Under the pieces are notes generated by a model. It did no database searches and had not been told where the DNA came from. It worked only from the letters and a program-made list of their open reading frames with translations. A stretch of DNA of 64,000 nucleotides from Paralvinella palmiformis (taxonomy: Eukaryota; Annelida; Polychaeta; Terebellida; Alvinellidae), in NCBI GenBank assembly GCA_025642065.1, contig JAODUP010001139.1:1-64000 (forward strand), given 5' to 3'. A program made the translations under genes and the position numbers. This document shows, piece by piece, positions 42,601-54,600 of the stretch; within the stretch, counting starts at the first letter, position 1, and every line of letters starts with the position of its first letter.

Positions 42601-45600
42601 GACTTCGGGCAAATATTATTTCACGGTGCGTATTATTCAGCGTGCCGTGCACGTGGACAGAGTTTGTTATTGGTATCACTGATGTCCCGGTGCCGACGTA
42701 CGTACGGTCAATTAATGGACCATTCAATCAATGATGAACGTTCGTGTTAAATCAGTCCTCTTCTGTTTGTTATTTATCTAAATAACTCGTGCTGATGGAT
42801 GGTAGGCACTAAGTACACCTGGAATATCAAGGGCCGGAGTTACATTGTTCTTTTTACTAACTGAAGTGACCTAGGAATAGACTTCAGCGTTTGATTCAGA
42901 CTGAAGTAGCTATTCCATAGCACTCAAGCTTTGATGGTAAGATGGTTACCTTATCAGCCGGGTGTGATGTATTGGTTATATTATTTGGCCTTTTTATACC
43001 ACCAGATATTGAACAGATGTATCTTTAACAGGGTGATAGGCAGCATACAAAGAGATGTGTTCCAGTGTCTCACCATTGCTAAATATCTTTTTGACCTCAG
43101 ATGCAGTATAAAACATTGACCCCAGCACACCTTCCAACGTTTGTTCTCACTGATTTAACGAAGGAAATATTGCTCCCCTTCATTAGAGCTGAATTTAGCA
43201 GACAATAAGTAGGTAAATTGCAGCTGGTATTCACAGCCGTGTTGTCGGCTCTTGTTTAAGTGACTGGCTAGTTGCTGTTCACCAATTTGCAGCTCACCGG
43301 CATAATAGTTTTCAATTAATGACGAGGAGCTGCTCTTTAGTGCACCATTCTTGTGGTAGTAGATGTGTCTCACATGACAAGGTGATGTGTTGACATCATT
43401 AAGTCAAGTAGTCAAATGCTCTGCTCTCTTTGGTGTCAATCATCAACTTGGCCTAGTGGCTATAACACCGTATTGTACCGGATGTGACATGAAGTTATTT
43501 TTGTGAGTTCTATGCCGCAGGAGATATTGCCATTTTGAGGAGTGCTTATAATATCATCTTAATCTTTAGCCATGCAGCATGAAATTTAGTGGCCAGCGTA
43601 TCTGGTAACTAGGTAGCTGTCAGTTGTGTTTCTTTGGAAGGCCCTTAATGCCACTATGAATCGGCCTTAAAATGGTTCTTTTTTGAAGCCATGCTGAGTG
43701 TCAGCGGGTTTAAATTCTCCACCAGGCGTTTTTGTAGTTGCCCGCCGTGGCTTTCATCTTAACCTGGCTTTTACAATATGTACAAATAGCTACCTGTAAA
43801 TTAATCCCAGATATCTGCAGAGTTGGATATTGTCATCTTTGATAGAAAAGTGTGCACATGTTTCTTTATGTTGTGTGATCATTTTGTATTCATTACCCAG
43901 AGGCACCATGGAAGCATTTCACTGAGATTTCTTGAAATGTCTTTATGAGTGAGTGAGGCAGTTATTCAAGCTGAAGTATTCAGCAAAGTTGATACTTTTG
44001 TAGATTGATGACATTCAGAACTTGTTGTCATTCAGTTTTAGAGTATCAAGATATGGGTTGATTCTAATTGATGTTGTTGTGTTTGTGATTTGTTTTTATG
44101 ACTACTTAAGTTATTATTGTTTATGTTGATTATAAGTCATGTAGTCTGGTACTGTTGACTTTTTATTGTTTAAATGGTGTTTATAGTGTGTGTGTGTGTT
44201 GTGTGTTTGTGTGTCACTGTAAATGGTTATTCACCAGCAAAACTTCCTGTTACAGCTGCAATCTAGTGCTGTATTACATACATAATAGGACATTTTGTTT
44301 TATGTAATTGATCAGCTAGTCGGTACAGCTGACTCAGGTGTACTGTATTCTGTCATATAGTTGGTATTTGATCAAATTAAGACTGGATAAAATCAATACT
44401 ATTATCATGTCTTGAAACAGCTGCTAAACAACAGCTGATAGTTTAGCAGTTTGTTTTCTGCTTGGTATTGTGATAATTGATTAGGCATTACATTCAGCCC
44501 AGAAATTATTTGACATTGCTATTGGTGAAACCTGGTGTGTGTGTGCGCGCGTGCATGTGTGAGCTAAAATGATCACGTAAAAACAAGCAGAATACTATTA
44601 GAAATATGATGACGAGTCAGTGATTAGTTTAGAAATGTTGACTGTTGGTGTTTGTGTTTTTAATCTACTGTGAATAGCTTTTGTTCGCTAATTCTACTGT
44701 CAGGTGATTTGAAATTATAATATTCTGTGATTTTTATACTTCCAGGGCCAGCTTGTTGAATACTACTATTTCTGGAAAAAAACCTCCGCGGCCAGTAATA
44801 CACGACCGCATCGTCGGCATAGGCGTTCAAATATCCGACGGGCAGCTCGTAACCAAAGGCCACCATCTAGCGAGTATTGTAAGTTTACACATCCGTGATA
44901 TTTAGATTTTCCTGGGATATTTTAATTCATATATCAAAAGGGAGCCTGTTTAAATGTCATTACTCTGGTTAGAAGGTTTTGTTAGCTACATTATAATGTC
45001 ATACATCAAATTCCCATCATTGAGCCAGATATCATAAGCTGGAGTAAAAATCTACATCTATCAGTATGCGCTGTGAAGTGTAGTAGCAGTGCAATACAGC
45101 TTGTCATGCAGAAAATGTGTAATTGTGTCATTAGGCTGGCTGACGGCTTCTACATTTCATATGCCTCACAGTGTCACTTAATGAGAATGGACAGACTTTG
45201 GGGCTAAAAGCTTCTTATTCTTGCTTTACCTTGCTTGCATAGCATTTAGTGGCTGGTCTCCATTTTAGCCAGCTATCCATAATACTGTAATGCGAATGTC
45301 TTCTGGCTAAGCTAGGAGATGTGTGAAACATGCTGGTTGTTAAACATTATGCTCTCTGATGTTGACCTGGTTTCAACTTAACTTCAGTTTCGGCTAGCCT
45401 CTTGTGTCAGTGATGAAGTGGCGGTCCTAATTAATATTCTCTCCATGTCACATTTCGGCCCAACTCCTTTTTGCGCTCCAAGTTTGATGTTTCTTCTCGG
45501 GGTGGCTAGGTGACATCTGTATTCTTGTAGGTGGTGTCTGATTTACAGTGTAATACTGTTTTAATTACTGAAGAGATGGGATTTTTGTTGTGTGGTGTTA

Positions 45601-48600
45601 GGGCTTTTGGTCTTGTGATGACATTCTCCTGTCGGCTGTTCAATGACACCAATGGTGAGTTGACTCGAGAACGTGTTCTCTTGGTCATGTAATATTTTAA
45701 TTATGTACCGAGCAGAATGCATTAGTATTGAAGATCTTAATCATATGAGAGAATCCGCGCCCATGGAAAAGCCAAGTTTTATCTCGGCTGTTCGCTTCAC
45801 ATCTGAAAAAGTAATGCGTTTGGGGTTATTTATTTGAAGTCTTATGACTATGTCTAGGCAAGGTTTGCATGGCTTTAACAATTCATCAGTGAGTGTCAGA
45901 ATTAGATCTTCAGCCTGACTGTCATCAAGAGGAAGCCGCATAGTGTTTTAAGAGTTGTATGCGTTAACTGTGTTTTTATTGTGCTTGAGCACGGTCCCGT
46001 TGACCATTATTAGCTTCTCATCTAGCCAGAAGCAGATTTGCGTAAATGCGAGCAAATACAAATTGCTTCTTCTCGGGTTGATTATTGTCATTGTACTAGA
46101 TGACATCACGAAGACATACAGGTAGTAAATAGTGGCTGGCTTTGTCAGGTTGTTTGAATAAAGACTAAATAATTGCTTCTTCAGGCAATGTTTAGTCTAT
46201 GAACTGTAAGCTCATGGTTCCTTCTTAGGCTAAGCTCTGAAAAATTAGTTTAAAAGTTGTGTAGATTGTGTTTATTCTATCTGTAGTTCAAATTTTTGTG
46301 CTGCATGACTACGGACATATACATGTGGGTTTTTTGCTGATGATTTAAAATGGCTGCCACTGGATTTCTATAATCCTTTATTGTGTAAATAATGCCTCGC
46401 AGAGTCGTATTGTGTGTGCAGTCAAGACATGTGTCCTCCTCAAAATACACTTCTGTAAAATCAACATGTCACAAACATGGAGTACAGTAAATGTATACTT
46501 TTGCACTACTTAACATTACTTTTGTCAGTACATCAGAGAATACTGTTATATTTCCAGTAACTTCAACCAGTGAATTGTCTGAGAATGAGTCAGAGGAGAG
46601 TGACAGAGAGTTGAGTGGTTATTCTTGTTGTCACTGCTACACAACAAGTAAGTATATAAATGTGTGTGTGTTATTGATATTCCAAGATCTTGTTCCATTT
46701 GATCCTTCAGTACCTGTTTGATTTGCCTCGGGTGTCTTAATCATTGATTGGTCGAAATGTTTAAAATAATAGAATAGATCACATGTCACCCACACGTGCA
46801 CACACATAGACATGCACACATATGCACACACACACAGGCAGTTAGAACACTGCACTGCAAAACTCCAGGTTATGGGTTTGAATCCGGCTCATACTTGTGT
46901 TTGTGTGATTTATTTCCCTGTACAATCCCTTATCTGCCAGGTGTGTTGAATAGAGAGGATCAACACAACGCAATACCACACACACACATACCTATTTATA
47001 AAGCGGATAAGCATTTCATTGCTTGCCATGATAAAAAATTGCATTTGTGATAGCCTGTGCAAACATATCCGTGCTGAAAAAGCTACTGTGACAATACGAA
47101 GAAGCAGAGTAGACCTTGGTATGCAATTTGTGAAATGATCCACTGAGTCTACACTGAATCTACAATCACAACTATTTTGAATCATCATGTGTTTTGGTAC
47201 ACTCTTAATGCCATACCTTTAATTTGAATTACATCAAATTATTTTAATATTGGCCCAGTCTCTTCCCTAAATCTAATGCAAACAGTTAACAGTTAATCAA
47301 ATTAGAAGCACCATTATGATGATAACTTATTTTATATGATGATGACGATTGAAGTTTTATGGCCACTTTGTGTACATGGTAGGCTAAACGGGCCAAGTGA
47401 CCTCCAAGGGTAATGAAGAGAAGTCAAATATGAAACAACCGTCAGATATGCCAATGCCGAGATTCGAACACGGGATGTAGTGATCTGTGGTCCAACATGC
47501 TACCGCTGGACCACGGAGGTGCCCACTTATTTTTTATGAATCTTCCTTCAGTTACCTGACTTGTTGTTTTGTTGCTGTGTTGATCTCTTGCGCTGTCTAT
47601 TGTTCTTTCTCAACTCAACTAGGAGTTTCTTTCAAATACAGAAGTAATTGTGTTCAGCTTTAGTTAATTGAAGTGTTGTGTATTTTAAATAGTAATCCAA
47701 TGCCAGAACAGTGGAAGAGGGAGCTGCCTGTGTTGTGAATTAAATTTTCTTTTCCAAGATGTATTGTGTTCATATTATCCAGTTCTGGAGAGCTATCTAA
47801 CCCCACTTATCTGCCAAGTGAGCATCTTTTTAATATGGTGGCTTTGTAGGAGCATCAGTTTGGTACAGCTCCTGATGGTTTTTGGTTCATGCCCGATGTT
47901 GCATGCCAATGGCATCTGGTTAGCTTTGAAATAATAATTAGTTGAACTGAATAATAATTAGCCAGGCCTTCGCCTTTGATATGCTTAAAAGTCCTGCTGG
48001 CTATGAGAGAAGAACGGCAGTGATGTTAATTGTGCTTCAGTAGCTGTCTGCCGTGTGTTAGTGGTTTTTGTAGTCTTAGTGAATATTGCCTATCATGTCT
48101 GGTGTATACTATTTACCACAGCTGTCATTTGTCATTGTATTATCATCTCCGTTGGCAAAAGATTAACTTCGCTGATATTGGGCCAAACATACTCTGCTGC
48201 AAGCCAGGCTTGTCTTTGTGCATGCCTCATAACAGTTTTTTTGGCATGTTTTATGTATAGATTGTCGAGCTGATATGGTGTTAGTTCAGTGACAGGCAAC
48301 TGTCAGCCCGACAGCCAGCCGCTGTATTTTATCGGCATCACACCTCAGTACGAGGTTGAAGTTTCAGCGATGCCTTTAATTAAGAAAACGCCATCTCAAC
48401 CAGTGGATTATGCATGAAAATGGCCGCAAAATGTGGTATTCTTTTGATGGTAGATTAGATAATGCATGCATTTGTTCGGGTAATGTTTTACTGCACAGTC
48501 ACGTTGAATAGACTGAACCGTGATCACAGAGCATCGGGTCTTATCTTGGGCCAAAATCTGCGCATGTTTGAATAATATAGTGTTTGGTTTCAAATAACAG

Positions 48601-51600
48601 GGTAATGGGTATGAGGTAATAATGTAGTTGCTGTGTCTGTGATATGATCAAAGATAGGATTTCATATGGTTGTATTCAATAAGTAGTGTGATTTTTGCCA
48701 TCTACTTTTTGTCGGACTGTGGGCCGCACAGCTCTGTTAACCCTATTCACTTTATACCAAAGGCTATGTGGGCACATTACAACTACCTGTGAAAGGTTGA
48801 CGGTTTACTTGGCCTGTAGTTCTTCATTCATCTAGCAGTTATCTAATGTCACTCAGCGTCATTGCCATGCCACCTAACTGTGTGCAATCTTTTTCTTCAC
48901 AGCATCCAAAGATTGGCATCGCACAGATAAAGGAAATGCACTGCTCTGTACCGAATGTCGACTCTTCTTCAAGAAATACGGTGAGGGACGAGCCAATGGA
49001 GACAACACAGAGCCGCCGCCATTTATGTTCAAGCCAGTACAAGAAGATAAGGAAGGGCTGAGAGATTGTATTAATCAAACAGTAAGTACAAAGGTTTCAC
49101 GCTGTCTCGGCATCGCTTGCGCTTGTTCGGCTTCTACTGAGTTTACCGTAAGCTGTTGGGGCTATTGGTGGCTTACTGGTCAGTAGTAAGGCGGTTGATG
49201 GCCAGTGCTGTCCCTGTTGACACTAGTGAGATTTTTTATGCTGGCATTAAATGAATGAAGAGCCTTCATGATCCTGGTCATTCTTGATGGCAGGGTTAGA
49301 AGTACAGATACTCAGATAGCATTTTATGGATAGTGTGTCAGGTGTACCAGGCATAAAGGCGGTGATGACACTGGCTATAAAGTACCAGAGCCCTAGTGAT
49401 TTATCAGTGGAAACCGTTTCTTGCTGCTTTGTTCTGTTTAATAAGATACCATTGTAATGGATCCATCTGTCCTTGAAGATGAGCCCTGGAGAATTATGTT
49501 AATGTTATATTGATTGAATGGAGTGATTGTAATGACAGGTTGTGGCATTGCATTTGGTGCCTAGAATACATAGGCTACAATGTCTGGTGCATTATCCCAG
49601 CGCGACAATCAAGTTGTACAGGTTTATTTAGATTTTATGTGCCCAAATTTGTGAAGCCATATGTTACCTAAGTTAAGATACAGACTTGGGATTTGAACAC
49701 TGAGAAAAAAACAATTAAAGAAGTTATTTCTGTCTCTAGAGTTGTTTTGTGCGGAAAAAACATCAACAGTTTATTGTCAGCTGAAAACCATTAAATAATT
49801 TCCCTGCAGAAATAATCTTTTTTGAGGTGCAGTGTACATGCATGTGAAGTGGGAGGAGAGACAGAGTGAGGGCAATGTTTACCAATAGTTATCTTTGTAA
49901 ACAAAGTTGGTGTTTTGCTGAATGTGTTTTGACAGTATTATTCAACACTTATTTATATTTACATTATATTTAACATGGACACTAGCTATATAGTCGTAAT
50001 TCGCCACACCTTGTTATTATTATGCTTTGCACCAGTGATTGAATCTAAGACTAGTGAGCTCTTCTAAAGCAATCAATTTTACTGTGATTGATTTATGTTA
50101 ATCTTTTAGCCTGGCCAACACTGCCTTTTTGTTGGTGTTAACATTCAGTAAGTGTGTTTAACTTGTAGCCAGTTATCAGAGCTAATTAACTCTGACACTT
50201 CACACCCAACCCATTGATTAATCATTGTGATTGGGGGACAACCTAAACCTTGCTACATTCTGCTGACACACACACATACACACACACACACACTTATAGG
50301 TTATGGTGTGATGTTATTAATGTGATCAGATTAATTGAAGTACTGAGCAGGGCTTGAGATGTTTGTTAAGTTGATTAGGTGAGTAATAGAAGCCTCACTA
50401 TGCCCTCTCCTGAGTGTATATTGTGTGTGTTTAGTCCGGCAGCTTTAAAGGGCTTAGTAATCTAGATTTGGTTGGAGAGTGGACGTTTAAAATGCAGAAT
50501 TTAGCTAATCCAAATAAGTCATTCAGGAATATATTTTTTTGTGCATGAGTGATTTCAAAATTTATCTGCTTAGGATTTCACCTGCAAAGTGGATAATGCT
50601 CTGGAGAAAATTCATTAATGTTGTTGTTCCTTCACTTTCATTATCTGATTCTTATGCCTTTTTATTGACAAACATACTGATACTAGACCCCCTGCTTCCA
50701 TCCCTCTCACCTCACTTCACATAGTTCTTAATTCTCTCAGCAACAATAAACACCAATTCTGTGCAATGCTACTATGGAAAAAATATACCCTATTTTATAA
50801 CCATATCCGATGCTTTGCTTTTAGTAGTAATCACTACTGTTACTAGTGTTTTATCCCTTTAGTAGTAATCACTACTGTACTACTACTAGTGTTTTTATGC
50901 TGGGTAGATTGATCTAAAATGTTTCCCACTAATTAAGAATCAATATTTTTCAACATGCTTGTTAGCTCTGTGTGTTCTGCACAAGGTTTCATGTTCAGCC
51001 ATAATTCCTTCGACTTGGAATGCAAGTCAAACTATTTTTTTGGCCATGTGTGCATTTATCTCGGGATTGTCAGAGATAAGATTGCGCTTTGTCACAGCTC
51101 GGGTTTGTGGTTTCAAGAAGTTGATAACTTATCATAAATTCATTTTATTATGTCTTCCAGTTCCACAGTATCTTATCATCACAGCAGAGTAAGTTTATTG
51201 TTGTTAGACCTTGATTCAATTGTGAGCTGCATTTGGGACAATCTTTCAGGGTTAATCATGGTAATGGCTCTTTGATCAAATACTCTTTTTCGCTGTTTGC
51301 TTGTAGTATTATCAGAAGACATGTGGATGGATGTGTGAAGCAGACGAATACCTATCAATAGAATATTACTGTAAATTAGCCATTCTTGCCCGTTATTGAT
51401 TACTTGGTGCACATCTGTAGCTAGCGGAGAAGCCACTACATTTAAAGGGAGCTGAGCTTTTATGAGATGTGTATGTATGGTGGAGATGGCAAGAAACAGC
51501 TGTTATGATATACATATCACTGCTTCACCATTACTGTGTTTACAAGTGAAGATGGAGCACCGATTTGACAAATGTGTGCACTTAGCTTTCACTGCCTCCA

Positions 51601-54600
51601 TGCTGGGTCAGATTTATTTAAGGCACTGGCCTGCTACTTGATAAGATGGTGAACAAATCCACCGCCTGCTTATATAAAATCTAACCACGACGTGGTGACA
51701 TTTGATGTGTTCTTGTACAGCTTGAACAGGGTTACTTATTAGCTATAAAGGTGAATTATTTCATCACAAATCTTATCAGGCATTTAAACAGATGTGCTCC
51801 AGTGTGAAAAGTTAATGGAGATGCTGTCTGCTGGGAGCTGATCCAGATACAGATATACCCACGTTCAGGATAGTCGGGTTACAATAACAAGAGGCATAAC
51901 TTCAGTTGGTTGGGTTTTCAAAGCCTGTCTTTTTAAGCATTCCTCAGTTTGTGTGGAGCCCAAGGTTATCTGTTCTACAGACCTTTGACTAGATTGCAAA
52001 ATCTTCTGCAGTTTATTCATTCCATATATTCTGCCATCAGGCACTGACTGTAGCTGTGCAATGTAACCAACTCCACAGCATGTCATGATTGTTTGTTTTG
52101 ATTTCAGGAAGAGCAAGATACCAAGGAGACTTCAGTCACCCCTGACAGTACTGACAGTGCTTTGGGATCTAGAGATGATGATTGTAAATCTCCCAGCGTA
52201 GCTAGTGAATCCAGTCTTTGTACTTCTGATAATAAGGTAGGTAGTCTATTTGGTCCCCATATATATTCCATCAGTTTGATATAAATATGCTGTTGCAGCC
52301 GAAACTTTTGAAGTGCGTAGGCATTTGTACTTGGTGTCTGGTAGACAACTCATTCCCTTTCCCCCCCACCCCACCAGCTGCACTTGAAATCTAATAAATG
52401 ATTTTTGTTAATGCTTAATTTCCCTGCACAAACCTATCATATTATGTAAATGCCCCTCTAATACCGTCATCAGCTTATTTGGTTCAGTATCTTCACTTAC
52501 TTTCAGTGTTTTAGGAAGCCACAGGTAAAATATTAGATGTGTTCGTCCTGTGTCTTCTGAATGTTATGGTAGCAGTTTCCCATAAATTGGTGCTTATTAT
52601 CTGCGAATGTCTAAAGATTTAAATGGAAACCAGTTTATTTAATTTTCTGTGCTATTCTAGTGTGTGTGTGTGTGTGTGAAAATGGAGAGAGGGAGAGTTG
52701 GGTAGAGAGACTTGATAAATTTTTACTTTACTATGTTTATCATACAGAGCAAGGACAGCAAAAGGAGTCCTGTAGCTAGTGATGGTGAAGAACAGGAGGA
52801 CATCAAATGTAAACGCTTGAAAGAATCAAGAGTATGTATTCCTGAATACCAGTCCCTTGTGATAGGAAGCATTTTGTCAACTAAATATGTAGTCATGGTG
52901 TTATTATAATATAACTTGTTTCAGGATCATTCTGAGAGTCCAGAATCATTCACTGATGGTAGTAGCGTTTATGGTAATGATGATGACGATGATGACGATG
53001 ACGATGATAATGAGGATGGAGAGAATAACAATCAGGTAAATGAATTATATGTGCTGTTTGTGTTCGTTGTGTTCCACCATTTATGAACATCAAGGATCAG
53101 CAATGGCAAGATCTTTTCAATTATATCCACCCCACATCTACAATAACTGTCAATAACTTGTATAACAAGCACTTACAGTTACAGCTTTCTAACCAATAAT
53201 GTACCAGAACTTCACATCTATTGTGTACCTGACAGACTGAATATGGCCACAGCATTTCAAACTAATTGATTTAATTTGTATCTTACTGATGCTTAATTCA
53301 GAGCACTCATTAGTTTGCATTTAAGAGTAATTATGCATACTTATGCATTATTTGATATAAACTGGATATTTAATATTATAATATGTCCATTGTTTTTCTT
53401 ATAAAGTGCACAATGATATATATATATATATAAGCACACTAAAACAGACTTCTGTTGGGTTCTCACTAGATCTCTCTCCCTTTTCAATATAGTACTATAC
53501 TGTATATATAGTACTGTACTCAACAGTGTTTAAGTAGTAGTTTTTATTTTAGCACAGCTATCACTCATTGTTGCCATAGTTACTTAATATAATATTTGTC
53601 TGTATATCAAGGTGTTATCAAAATCTCTTGGGTGTGATATTACTCTTTGTGTCCCCATTAATTCACAAATTATTGAAGACAAACCCTAACCTTTTAGTCC
53701 TTAATTTATTATTTTATTGAGCAGAGGGTATAATATCCCCAATTAATATGCTAGTAAGTGTTCTCTTAATTGCTCCAGTGTTCCCAGCCTAATACAAATA
53801 ATAATAATATATATATATATATTTATACGATATGGGTGAATAAGGCAACCTATAAAACAGTTGTATGATATAGCAGTCTTATTGCTAAGACACTGATACA
53901 ATCCTAAATTATCATTGTGAGTTATCATTTGTATTGATAGCATGGCTTTGAAATTTACATCCAGTCTGTACAAATAATTATTTGAAACCTGCACTGCACC
54001 ACACCACAAAAATAAATACAAGACTAAAACCCATTCAGAGCTCTAGTACCTGGAAAGGAAATTTAAATAAAATACATGGGATATTTATGTGATTTGTGTA
54101 AATCTGTAGAAAACTGTTCATAATAATCTGTGCATTTGTTTGTTCATCTGTCTAATCAAGACTGGTTGTGGACAGGTATGCAATTATTTAAAAACACTGG
54201 TTCCAGATCAGCTGATATAGACATCTGTGCTTGTGTTTAGAGTGCAGTGGGGCTGAACTTGTTTAAAGGAGTAGTTTACTTTAATCTAAAATAAACATTT
54301 GGCCATCTGGGTAAAGCTAGGTTCATTTTGACTCTGAAACAACCCCAGAAGCAGAAATTGCACATTTCACTGTACTGGCGAATGTTTTTCCGAGATGGCT
54401 TTCTCAATACTTTTGGAAATAATTTCAGAAATGTTCGGTTTGACTAACTGTTGCTATGCTATGCTGAATTGCCTTAACAGGTGTTTAACGATTTAAATAA
54501 TCTAATTTTCAGGGGACAATTTCTATGTTCATTTGCATATTAGTGAATACAACAGATTGTAATGATAAATTCAATAATTTGGCTAATATTGAAATTTCCA

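Larger units (their letters stand above)
25060..44745. other. 19.7 kb intron splitting SANT
   Basis: Holds TA, CA and TG microsatellites (25488-25520, 26855-26908, 27233-27290, 35169-35196, 36584-36616, 37019-37040), a non-LTR retrotransposon tail (32515-32803), SINE-like fragments and CpG-rich blocks at 28.2-29.35 kb and 39.7-42.7 kb. ORFs inside show no recognisable domain. Confidence 0.75.

Noticed and set aside
45741..45941. 66-codon minus strand ORF with protein-like composition
   Set aside because: A stop lies just before the Met, no domain is visible and there is no neighbouring exon on that strand.
47440..47526. tRNA gene on the minus strand
   Set aside because: A and B boxes are present but acceptor and T-stem pairing fail, and a SINE body follows.
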